Shown: one piece after another, positions 1 to 6,656 of the stretch
Position numbering within the stretch: position 1 is the stretch's first letter
How the letters are laid out: each line of letters starts with the position of its first letter
NCBI GenBank assembly: GCA_013044065.1
Contig: JABEVA010000159.1
Coordinates: 1-16,255, forward strand
Source of the DNA: Phycisphaerae bacterium
GTDB lineage: Bacteria > Planctomycetota > Phycisphaerae > WQYP01
DNA: 16,255 nucleotides
Direction: 5' to 3'
Program-made: the position numbers and the translations under genes
The notes under the pieces: model-generated
The model's database searches: none
Told to the model about the DNA's origin: nothing
What the model saw: only the letters and a program-made list of their open reading frames with translations

Positions 1-938
1 ATTCCTGGATGCAAACACCCGCCGGATTTCATATTGTGCTGCACAATGGTGTGCCACGCGCGCAAATCACCAACTTCTGGCAGGTGGTGCTTAATCCATA
101 CACGGTGGATCGACTGGTGCATGTTTTGTTAGGGGCGTTATTGTCCGGAGCATTTCTGGTTCTAAGTGTGGGAGCATATTATGTACTCAACCGTCGCCAC
201 GAAGATTTGGGGCGGCGCTGCGTGAGAATTGCTCTGATCGTAGCAGTTCTTGGATCGCTAGCGCAGTTGATATCGGGTGATTTTAACGCCAAGATGATCG
301 GCAAATATCAACCCGCCAAACTGGCCGCCCTTGAAGGACACTTCCCGGCAGACGCCCCTTCCGGCATGAGCCTTTTCGGCTGGGTGGACAGCAACACGCA
401 AACGGTATATGGGCTGCGTATACCAGGCATGTTAAGCTGGCTGATGTACTACAATACCAAGGCACCGGTCATTGGCTTGGATCATTTTCCTCCGGCGCTG
501 CGGCCGCCGGTGAATCCAGTATTTCAGTCCTACCATGCGATGGTGGCTATTGGGATGGCTCTCATTTTCATCACCCTGATGGGCGTTTTTTATTTGTGGC
601 GGGGAACGCTGTTTCAAAAACGCTGGCTGCTGTGGGTATTTGTAATTTCGGTTGTCGGGCCGGAACTGGCCAACGAATTGGGTTGGTTTTCCGCGGAGGT
701 GGGCCGGCAACCATGGATTGTCTATGGTATTATGAAAACCTCGCATGGGGTGTCACCCCATCTGGCCGCCGGCGAAGTACTGGCGTCGATCATTATGTTC
801 GGAATTATGTACGTCTTGTTAGGACTATTGTTTATATTCTTGATGAATCGGAAGATTCAGCAGGGGCCCGGCGAGGCCGTCGTGGAATTACCCATTCCCA
901 CAGCCCCCGTGCCTGGCCACGCGCGACTGGATGCTTAA
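1..938 (+). CDS. cydA: Cytochrome bd quinol oxidase subunit I, 3' part (5' truncated by window edge)
   Basis: This is the C-terminal part of CydA, the haem-bearing subunit of the membrane quinol:O2 oxidoreductase. The reading frame is open from base 3 (Ser-Trp-Met-Gln-Thr-Pro), matching the conserved NGWMQ-P segment, so the gene starts outside the window. Counting from the Met at base 9, His38 (RLVH) matches the haem b558 ligand His186 of E. coli. Lys104 and Glu109 (AKLAALE) match the Q-loop quinol-site Lys252 and Glu257. Met178 (YHAM) matches the second b558 ligand Met393, and Glu230 in GWFSAEVGRQPW matches Glu445. Several hydrophobic membrane segments follow. The Q-loop is short: the roughly 60-residue insert seen in E. 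coli between PVIGL and the b558 Met is absent, as in the CIO/short-loop class. cydB follows after 40 bases, so the two are very likely co-transcribed. Confidence 0.97.
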   Translation, partial: SWMQTPAGFHIVLHNGVPRAQITNFWQVVLNPYTVDRLVHVLLGALLSGAFLVLSVGAYYVLNRRHEDLGRRCVRIALIVAVLGSLAQLISGDFNAKMIGKYQPAKLAALEGHFPADAPSGMSLFGWVDSNTQTVYGLRIPGMLSWLMYYNTKAPVIGLDHFPPALRPPVNPVFQSYHAMVAIGMALIFITLMGVFYLWRGTLFQKRWLLWVFVISVVGPELANELGWFSAEVGRQPWIVYGIMKTSHGVSPHLAAGEVLASIIMFGIMYVLLGLLFIFLMNRKIQQGPGEAVVELPIPTAPVPGHARLDA

Positions 939-978
939 GGGGCCGTGGAGCTGGACTTTAAGAAAAGGTGTTGTCGTC

Positions 979-2001
979 ATGCCGCATGTGTTGAATGTGA
1001 TCTGGTTTGTTCTTTTGGGTGTTTTATTCGCCGGTTATGCCATCCTCGATGGTTTCGATTTTGGGGTTGGAATGTTGTATCTGTTGGTCAAAGATGATGC
1101 GGAGCGCCGGTTGCTGCTCAATTCCATTGGGCCGGTGTGGGATGGCAATGAAGTGTGGCTGGTGACGGGTGGGGGGGCGATGTTTGCGGCGTTTCCGAAT
1201 GTTTATGCGACTGTGTTTTCAGGCTTTTATCCGGTATTTATATTGCTGTTGGTGGCCCTGATTTTTCGCGGAGTATCGATTGAATTTCGATCCAAGGAAC
1301 CAATGCGCTGGTGGCGTAATTTGTGGGATACTAATTTTTTCATCGGCAGCGTTCTGGCGGCGCTATTGCTGGGGGCGTTTGTCGGCAACATAGCCTACGG
1401 TGTGGCACTAAACCGGCATGGAACCTACACCGGCGGGTTCTGGGCGCTGCTCAACCCGTATGCGCTGCTGGTGGGCGTTACCACGGTGGCCCTGTTTATG
1501 ATGCATGGTTCGATTTATCTGGTCATGAAAACTCAAGGGAATCTCCATGAGCGTCTTCGCGGCTGGGTCAATAACTCGATCATCTTTTTCATTATCTGTT
1601 ACGCCACCACTACGATGGCCACACTGCTTTATGACCGGCACTTAACCAGTGAAATACGCAAGCATCCGGTGTTTTTTGTGGTGGCGATTCTGAATATGCT
1701 GGCGATTGCCAATATTCCCCGGGAAATATTTCACAAGCGGGACTTTCGCGCGTTTTTATCCAGTTGCTTTTCCATTGCGGCTCTTTTGTCACTTTTGGCC
1801 ATCGGATTGTTTCCGAACATCGTCTACGCGCGCAATAATCCCACCCACAGCCTGACGATTTACAATGCGTCCTCCTCGGCTCTGACATTGAAAATCATGT
1901 TGATTATAGCGATCATCGGCATGCCGATCGTGCTGGCTTACACCACGTACATTTATTGGATCTTCCGTGGAAAAGTGCGTATGGATGAGCATAGTTATTG
2001 A
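979..2001 (+). CDS. cydB: Cytochrome bd quinol oxidase subunit II
   Basis: CydB is the second integral membrane subunit of cytochrome bd oxidase. The 340-residue product has the usual family length and aligns along its whole length with E. coli CydB. It has FAGYAILDGFDFGVGML near the N-terminus (18-33), NSIGPVWDGNEVWL (48-61, with the conserved Trp-Asp pair), GGGAMFAAFPNVYA, FSGFY, and a C-terminal SLTIYNASSSALTLKIM block (291-307). Many hydrophobic helices are visible. The frame extends upstream to an ATG at 931 that overlaps cydA. I prefer the ATG at 979 because it has a purine-rich GAAAAGG about 10 bases upstream and because the CydB family starts just before the first membrane helix. The pair with cydA supports an operon. 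cydX and cydDC are not visible here. Confidence 0.97.
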   Translation: MPHVLNVIWFVLLGVLFAGYAILDGFDFGVGMLYLLVKDDAERRLLLNSIGPVWDGNEVWLVTGGGAMFAAFPNVYATVFSGFYPVFILLLVALIFRGVSIEFRSKEPMRWWRNLWDTNFFIGSVLAALLLGAFVGNIAYGVALNRHGTYTGGFWALLNPYALLVGVTTVALFMMHGSIYLVMKTQGNLHERLRGWVNNSIIFFIICYATTTMATLLYDRHLTSEIRKHPVFFVVAILNMLAIANIPREIFHKRDFRAFLSSCFSIAALLSLLAIGLFPNIVYARNNPTHSLTIYNASSSALTLKIMLIIAIIGMPIVLAYTTYIYWIFRGKVRMDEHSY

Positions 2002-2269
2002 TGCCAGTTGGGCTAATCCGAGGTTGCCGTGATACTCCAGTTAACGAAGCGTTTTGCACCCGGACCAAACTGGTTTGTGGGTTCCAAAGGTATGGGACCA
2101 CAGACGCGTGTCACCGCACATAACAAGTTCCTCCGTTCCACAGCTTCAGCGTCTGCCAGTTTGCGTATCCAGCGGTCAGTGAACACTTCGCGGCGTGTTG
2201 AACGCTGTCGGCGCGGCCGCATGGCGATCAATGACCGCCGATTGCCGGCCACACCTGCCGGGTATCGAT

Positions 2270-2300
2270 TTGACTTCCCCGGCCTGCCGCAGCCTATACT
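2270..2300 (+). promoter_or_regulatory. Candidate sigma70-type promoter for the protease gene at 2382
   Basis: TTGACT at 2270-2275 (5 of 6 to the -35 consensus) and TATACT at 2295-2300 (5 of 6 to the -10 consensus) are separated by 19 bases, slightly long. The predicted transcript start near 2307 would give a leader of about 75 bases before the GTG start. Confidence 0.45.
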
Positions 2301-2309
2301 TTAGGCGAG

Positions 2310-2367
2310 AAATCGGCTGGTGCCGACATTGGGCGTGAGTGCCGGTCTGTGCTGTGATTGCCGATTT
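2310..2367 (+). promoter_or_regulatory. Stem-loop candidate in the protease mRNA leader
   Basis: AAATCGGC (2310-2317) is perfectly complementary to GCCGATTT (2360-2367). In RNA this would close an 8-bp stem with a 42-base loop. It begins just after the presumed transcript start and ends two bases before the ribosome site GAAAAGAGG (2369-2377). The placement suggests a leader element, but pairing is the only evidence. Confidence 0.35.
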
Positions 2368-2368
2368 G

Positions 2369-2377
2369 GAAAAGAGG
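2369..2377 (+). promoter_or_regulatory. Ribosome binding site that decides the GTG start at 2382
   Basis: GAAAAGAGG ends four bases before GTG 2382. The alternative TTG at 2358 lies inside the leader stem and has no ribosome site, and the codon before it (2355-2357) is an in-frame TGA. Confidence 0.6.
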
Positions 2378-2381
2378 TTTT

Positions 2382-3416
2382 GTGATAAGAACAGAAGGTC
2401 ACAGCAGTGACCATGGGATTGCGGACGGCAGTAGCCCCAAGGGTTTGGCTGCCCGAAAACTCACCGCCGAAGAGGAACCGTTAGACGCCTATTCTCGGGC
2501 GATCACGCGTGCGGTAGAGAAAGTTGCGCCAAGTGTGGTCAAAATTGACGTTGCATACCGTAAGCGGGCTGATGGCACTTCCTCCGAAGGCCGCGGCAGC
2601 GGTTCAGGATTTGCCCTGACGCCGGATGGTTTTATTGTGACCAACAGCCATGTGGTTCATGGGGCCGACTCGCTGCAGGTGTTGACTGCCGATGGCCGTA
2701 ATGTCTCCGCTCGATTGATTGGTGATGATCCGCATACCGACTTGGCGGTAATCCGTATGGAAGGGGGAGATCTATCCGCCGCTGAACTGGGTGACTCTTC
2801 GCGGCTGAAAGTGGGCCAACTGGCCATTGCCATCGGCAGCCCGTTGGGTTTTGGAGCCACGGTCACCGTCGGCGTGGTCAGTGCGTTGGGGCGATCTTTT
2901 AGATCGGTCTCCGGCCGTCTCATTGAGAATGTGATTCAAACTGATGCCGCGCTGAACCCCGGCAATTCTGGCGGCCCGCTGGTATCCGGTACCGGTGAGG
3001 TGATCGGAATCAATACCGCGGTTATCTTGCCGGGCCAGGGACTATGCTTTGCCATTTCCTCAAACACCGCGCGATACGTGGCCTCGCACCTGATCCGCGA
3101 CGGGAGAGTGGCCCGAAGCTATATTGGTGTCATCGGGCGGAATGTTCCCATTTCGCGGCAGTTGGTACGCTTTTACAAGCTGCCGGTGGAAACCGGCGTT
3201 CTGGTGGCTACTGTGGAAGAAGCAAGTCCAGCTCATCGGGCCGGCTTAGCGCCAGCGGACGTCATCATCGCCGTGGCCGGAAAAACCATCACCGCCCTCG
3301 ATGATCTTCATCGTGTACTCACGGAGGAACTCATCTCTCGGCCCACGGGAATGGTGATTTTGCGCCGTTATGAGAGGCTGGAACTACTTATTGAGCCCAC
3401 GGCGGTACGCGAATAA
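2382..3416 (+). CDS. HtrA/Deg-type trypsin-like serine protease with one PDZ domain, no signal peptide
   Basis: Deg/HtrA-family serine endopeptidase, 344 residues. Counting from the GTG start, the catalytic triad is His90 (VTNSHVVHG), Asp120 (PHTDLAVIRM) and Ser196 (LNPGNSGGPLV). The protease domain spans about 40-235 and a single PDZ domain about 247-335, starting at SYIGVIGR and containing AGLAPADVIIAVAGK. The N-terminal 35 residues are polar, without a hydrophobic stretch. An in-frame TGA at 2355-2357 rules out a longer N-terminus, so no signal peptide can be encoded. I infer a cytoplasmic location, unusual for this family. The gene lies 110 bases upstream of a second, exported family member. 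A promoter and leader stem precede it. The family fit is secure; substrate is unknown, and I cannot tell DegP-, DegQ- or DegS-like roles apart. Confidence 0.93.
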   Translation: MIRTEGHSSDHGIADGSSPKGLAARKLTAEEEPLDAYSRAITRAVEKVAPSVVKIDVAYRKRADGTSSEGRGSGSGFALTPDGFIVTNSHVVHGADSLQVLTADGRNVSARLIGDDPHTDLAVIRMEGGDLSAAELGDSSRLKVGQLAIAIGSPLGFGATVTVGVVSALGRSFRSVSGRLIENVIQTDAALNPGNSGGPLVSGTGEVIGINTAVILPGQGLCFAISSNTARYVASHLIRDGRVARSYIGVIGRNVPISRQLVRFYKLPVETGVLVATVEEASPAHRAGLAPADVIIAVAGKTITALDDLHRVLTEELISRPTGMVILRRYERLELLIEPTAVRE

Positions 3417-3514
3417 ATCATTGCGAGCTGGACCAAAGCCGCATTTTGCGCCTCGCCACTGGTCTTTATTGAGGCCGTGGAGTATTTATTGTCTGCTGCG
3501 ACGATCTGTTATTT

Positions 3515-3518
3515 GGAG
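3515..3518 (+). promoter_or_regulatory. Ribosome binding site that decides the GTG start at 3526
   Basis: GGAG lies seven bases before GTG 3526, and translation from there begins exactly at a typical signal peptide (MKKILIL). The in-frame ATG at 3370 lies inside the preceding gene and would put 52 unconserved residues before the signal peptide. Confidence 0.7.
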
Positions 3519-3525
3519 AATAGAT

Positions 3526-4860
3526 GTGAAAAAAATCCTGATTCTGTCAATTATCTTGCTGCTGACGGCAATGTTTTCCTGGGCGGCGGCGCGTCAGAGC
3601 TGGTATCCAAGACCCAACACGGTGAACCTGCGGGACACACTGATTGTGCAAGTGGTCAAACGCCGCGGTCCGGCGGTCGTGAGCATTACGGCTAAACGTC
3701 TGGTTCGGCAACGGGTAAATCCGTTTCCAAACAATTTTTTCTGGCGAGAGTTCAACGTGGGGCCGGTGGTACAGGTGCCCGCTGATTTTCTCGGCAGCGG
3801 ATTTATCATCCAGCGCGATGGTTATGTAATTACCAACAACCATGTGGTGGATCAGGCCCAGGAAATTCATGTCACCCTGGCTGACGGAAAGAGGCTTTCC
3901 GCCCATGTGGTCGGCAGTGATCCTCGAGCGGACCTTGCCATTTTGAAAATCCATGGCCCGGGTCCATTTCCAACCATCCCCCTGGGACTCTCGGATGATT
4001 TAATGATCGGCGAACCCACGATCGCCATCGGTAATCCGTTTGGCTACTCGCAAAGTGTGAGTTCCGGCATTGTCTCGGCTATTCATCGGCAAATCATTGA
4101 ACCCAATAATCCCAAGCCGCTCACCAATCTCATTCAGACCGATGCGGCGATTAATCCGGGCAATTCCGGCGGTCCTTTACTGAACATCTACGGTCAGGTG
4201 ATCGGAATCAATACCGCTATCCGCGGAAAGGCCCAGAATATCGGCTTTGCCATAGGTGTGGATCGTCTTTCGTCGCTGATTCCGCGTTTGATGAATCCGG
4301 CTACCGTAAACAAAGTTGAAATTCCCCTGCATCTGGTGGCCATTCGGACCATGACCGGTCCGGATCATGTTCATCAAAGGGTGGTGGTGATGGGTACGCA
4401 AGGCCCGGCGGTGGAAAGCATTGACGGCTGCCGCACATCCACGTTGGCAGATGCTTATGCGGCCCTGCTCCAAGTGACGCTGGCGCGAAAGGACGTGAGA
4501 GTGAAATTTAACAACGGTCTCGTGCGCGAGTATCGAGTCAAAACCGCACCACCGCCGGCGGTGGTCCTTGCCTCCGAAAAAATCTTGGGCATGGGGTTGG
4601 ATCAGGTTACACCAGTTCTGGCCAAACGATACCATTTGGGAGTGCAAAGCGGTTTGCTGGTTACACAGATCAATCCGGGGTCGGTGGCCGCAAAAGCGGG
4701 TATAAAGCCGGGCGATGTGGTTGTGCAGATCGGTCCGTATCGCGTGCGAACTCTCGACGACTTGGCAGCTTTGCTGCCTTATATTCCCAAGGCCAAAGTG
4801 GTTCGTATTGTGGTGGTGCGTCAAAGAAGATTTGGCGTGGGGTATTTACGCTTTCCGTAA
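3526..4860 (+). CDS. Exported HtrA/Deg-type serine protease with PDZ domains
   Basis: Deg/HtrA-family protease, 444 residues from the GTG start. A signal peptide is plain: Lys-Lys, a hydrophobic core (4-18) and Ala-rich region (WAAA, 19-22), so it should act outside the cytoplasmic membrane. The triad is His106 (VITNNHVVDQ), Asp136 (PRADLAILK) and Ser214 (INPGNSGGPLL). The protease domain covers about 36-255. A degenerate PDZ-like region lies at about 262-340, lacking a clear carboxylate-binding loop. A good C-terminal PDZ lies at about 352-435, with SGLLVTQINPGSVAAKAGIK and GDVVVQIG. This layout resembles DegP/DegQ/MucD-type envelope quality-control proteases. It follows another protease gene by 109 bases and is probably co-expressed with it, although a separate promoter cannot be excluded. 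Confidence 0.95.
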   Translation: MKKILILSIILLLTAMFSWAAARQSWYPRPNTVNLRDTLIVQVVKRRGPAVVSITAKRLVRQRVNPFPNNFFWREFNVGPVVQVPADFLGSGFIIQRDGYVITNNHVVDQAQEIHVTLADGKRLSAHVVGSDPRADLAILKIHGPGPFPTIPLGLSDDLMIGEPTIAIGNPFGYSQSVSSGIVSAIHRQIIEPNNPKPLTNLIQTDAAINPGNSGGPLLNIYGQVIGINTAIRGKAQNIGFAIGVDRLSSLIPRLMNPATVNKVEIPLHLVAIRTMTGPDHVHQRVVVMGTQGPAVESIDGCRTSTLADAYAALLQVTLARKDVRVKFNNGLVREYRVKTAPPPAVVLASEKILGMGLDQVTPVLAKRYHLGVQSGLLVTQINPGSVAAKAGIKPGDVVVQIGPYRVRTLDDLAALLPYIPKAKVVRIVVVRQRRFGVGYLRFP

Positions 4861-4946
4861 ACTCGACGGCGGACAACCTGGACTATGAGCGAGTGGAATC
4901 CGGTGTAAGGTTGGGCGGCCAGTGAAATCAGCTCGATAGAAAAAGC

Positions 4947-4975
4947 GGGGCGGCAGGCCGATGGCCTGCCGCCCC
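4947..4975 (-). terminator. Strong intrinsic terminator hairpin between convergent genes
   Basis: A perfect 13-bp inverted repeat (GGGGCGGCAGGCC with GGCCTGCCGCCCC) has a 3-base loop. Read on the minus strand it is followed two bases later by TTTTT (plus-strand A-run 4940-4944), so it fits best as terminator of the minus-strand gene ending at 5000. The plus-strand side has only a weak T-run, but the hairpin could also stop transcripts of the protease gene ending at 4860. Confidence 0.85.
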
Positions 4976-4999
4976 TTGCAGAATTTCAGATGAGCCAGA

Positions 5000-6412
5000 T
5001 TACCTGTGCAATAACGGTGGATTGTAATAGCCGATCATGGCCAGAAACCGATTGGCGTTAAGGATCGGCACCGACAATCGTTGGGCCTCGGTCTCCAGTT
5101 GATTATACTTGCTTTGCTCCGCCTCCCGAGCGGCAATCAGGGCCTGATTTTGCGGGAGTGCGGCTGCGGCCCCAGTTAGGGTTGGGGAGGCCGGCTCAGC
5201 TCCAAGCACAAGGAAATCGGTTTGGCTGGTGAGGCGATGGTCAAGGATTCCGCCCCATTTTTTTATCAATCGAACAATCTCCAGACGGCCTTGGGCGGTG
5301 GCCACATTATTACCGTTGACCGCAAAATCACCGTAGACATAAAAGTGAAATTGCCGGCCCTTTTTCTGGAAAACCGGATTACTTATTAAATCGCCGGTAA
5401 AGATGGACTGCCCGGCATGGACGTGGTTGATACGGCAAACCGACGCAAATCGTCCCACATGCGTGACCACTATTGAGCCTTTTCCACCACCTGAAATACC
5501 GGAACCAACTCCTAACTGGGGATTATAGACGGCAAAGGTAAGGCCAATAGGTACTTTCTGAGCTCGACCCAGGTTGATAAAGACTTGATTTTCGCCCGGA
5601 CCAACGGCGATAATTTTCCCCTCGGCTTGAGAAAGTATGGCCCCTGCTCCTTCGGATGGGGCCTTGAACCCCGCCAATTGCTTGCGCAGATCGGCGGCGG
5701 TCAGTTTAAGTGAGGCGAGATTCTGCTTCAATTGCTGATTTTTCACCACCTGCGTTTCCAGATCCTGGACTGATTTTTGCTGGCCAGCAGAAATCTGCTG
5801 TTGAAAAACCTTCGCCTGCGAGGCCAGATTCCCGTTGGCGGCTGTTAAATTCCTTCTTAACTTGGCAATTTCCTGGTGCGCGGACTTGAGCTTTTGGGAG
5901 ATCGTCACAATGTTATCGTTGAACGTGGTTTGCGCTGTTGCAAAGGAGGCGCGTTGTCCCTTCAGGCGGCTTTCCAGATGTTTCATGCGGGCCTGCTGGC
6001 TTTGCACAGTGGCGGTGAGTTCCGTTACCGCCGCCACCAGCGATTTATCCGAAAGATGGGCCTGGTGCAATGCTTGGGCCGCCGGACCCGAAATCGAAGT
6101 AAGCTCTGGGATCGGCTGTTTGGAAACGTGGCCGATCATCTGGCTTTCCAGCGCGTCAATTCCGGAAAGCAACATGCCAACAACGGAATGGCGGTCATTG
6201 GCATTGGCCAGCATGGTTTGAATCATGGGACTTTGCATTTCTGAAGGCAAAATAATCTCATGTAGTTTGCGGGACTCCGTGATGACCGTGCGTTGAGTCT
6301 TTCCCACATGCAGATACAAAAGGACTGCAACCGTGGTTGATAATACCCAAAGAACGACAAAGATAATCAGTGCCCAAGGGGGGGTGGACCGTGCGGTGCG
6401 AACAACTGCCAT
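5000..6412 (-). CDS. Membrane-anchored coiled-coil protein with a BRCT-like C-terminal domain
   Basis: Function unknown; 470 residues. One N-terminal membrane helix (about 13-36, PPWALIIFVVLWVLSTTVAV) follows a short basic tail, so most of the protein probably lies outside the membrane. Residues about 125-250 are rich in Gln, Lys, Leu and Ala with heptad-like spacing, suggesting coiled coil. A beta-rich region (about 258-345) has the pattern GKIIAVGP..QVFINLG...VPIGLTFAVY...GSIVVTHVG...TGDLISNP. Residues about 353-460 resemble a BRCT domain: FHFYVYGDF, RLEIVRLIKKWGG, TDFLVLG, then LSVPILNANRFLAMIGY. I recall similar proteins as common in planctomycetes, without a known role. The start is supported by GGAGG (minus strand, bases 6422-6426) nine bases upstream. 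A strong terminator follows. The gene lies downstream of the EF-G-like gene but has its own promoter candidate. Confidence 0.88.
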   Translation of the reverse strand: MAVVRTARSTPPWALIIFVVLWVLSTTVAVLLYLHVGKTQRTVITESRKLHEIILPSEMQSPMIQTMLANANDRHSVVGMLLSGIDALESQMIGHVSKQPIPELTSISGPAAQALHQAHLSDKSLVAAVTELTATVQSQQARMKHLESRLKGQRASFATAQTTFNDNIVTISQKLKSAHQEIAKLRRNLTAANGNLASQAKVFQQQISAGQQKSVQDLETQVVKNQQLKQNLASLKLTAADLRKQLAGFKAPSEGAGAILSQAEGKIIAVGPGENQVFINLGRAQKVPIGLTFAVYNPQLGVGSGISGGGKGSIVVTHVGRFASVCRINHVHAGQSIFTGDLISNPVFQKKGRQFHFYVYGDFAVNGNNVATAQGRLEIVRLIKKWGGILDHRLTSQTDFLVLGAEPASPTLTGAAAALPQNQALIAAREAEQSKYNQLETEAQRLSVPILNANRFLAMIGYYNPPLLHR

Positions 6413-6421
6413 GGCATTATG

Positions 6422-6426
6422 CCTCC
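6422..6426 (-). promoter_or_regulatory. Ribosome binding site of the coiled-coil/BRCT-like gene
   Basis: On the minus strand this reads GGAGG, nine bases before the ATG at 6412. A second ATG, out of frame, lies between them (CATAATGCCATG). Confidence 0.7.
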
Positions 6427-6506
6427 GTCAAGAAGGTTTCAAGCGTCGCCGCCGGGGTCCACACCCACGAGTGCAGCGGTCCGCCTGTGAACCTCTACAG
6501 CTATAG

Positions 6507-6535
6507 AATATCGCCTGCTTTGCCCGCCGGGTCAA
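6507..6535 (-). promoter_or_regulatory. Candidate promoter for the coiled-coil/BRCT-like gene
   Basis: On the minus strand, TTGACC (plus-strand 6530-6535; 5 of 6 to -35) is followed after 17 bases by GATATT (6507-6512; 4 of 6 to -10). It lies about 95 bases upstream of the start codon, in the 244-base gap behind the EF-G-like gene. Confidence 0.4.
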
Positions 6536-6619
6536 GGGAAAACTTTTCCGAGTCGCCCAAGGAGTTCCGGGCCAGAGGCGCTGGCAGCCGATATCAAGGG
6601 GCTGGACCAGGTACTTGAT

Positions 6620-6642
6620 CCCGAAAAATACCGGGTTTCGGG
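6620..6642 (-). terminator. Weak hairpin just downstream of the EF-G-like gene
   Basis: CCCGAAA (6620-6626) pairs with TTTCGGG (6636-6642) across a 9-base loop. It starts 14 bases beyond the stop codon of the EF-G-like gene. No T-run follows on the minus strand, so it is at best a weak terminator or a 3'-end-protecting stem. Confidence 0.3.
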
Positions 6643-6656
6643 TCGTTAGCCCCCAC

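Larger units (their letters stand above)
2002..2381. other. Intergenic stretch between cydB and the first protease gene
   Basis: No convincing gene is seen in these 380 bases. The left part (about 2002-2260) has short open frames on both strands, but none shows a family motif or a good ribosome site. No clear cydB terminator was found. The right part holds a promoter candidate (2270-2300) and an inverted repeat (2310-2317 with 2360-2367) in the presumed leader of the protease gene; both are listed separately. Confidence 0.6.

Noticed and set aside
2013..2304. Overlapping open frames on both strands (91 codons plus, 79 codons minus) between cydB and the protease; the minus one contains FTDRWIRKL, slightly like an integrase N-terminus.
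   Set aside because: No family motif continues beyond a few residues, neither strand has a good ribosome site, and the stretch ends in the promoter region. A decayed recombinase cannot be supported.
2301..2381. CIRCE-type heat-shock operator before the protease gene.
   Set aside because: Neither TTAGCACTC nor GAGTGCTAA is present; the inverted repeat there is AAATCGGC/GCCGATTT with a 42-base spacer.
4177..4824. A 215-codon minus-strand open frame inside the second protease gene.
   Set aside because: It is antisense to a well-supported protease with intact motifs, and its product is His-rich low-information sequence typical of a shadow frame.
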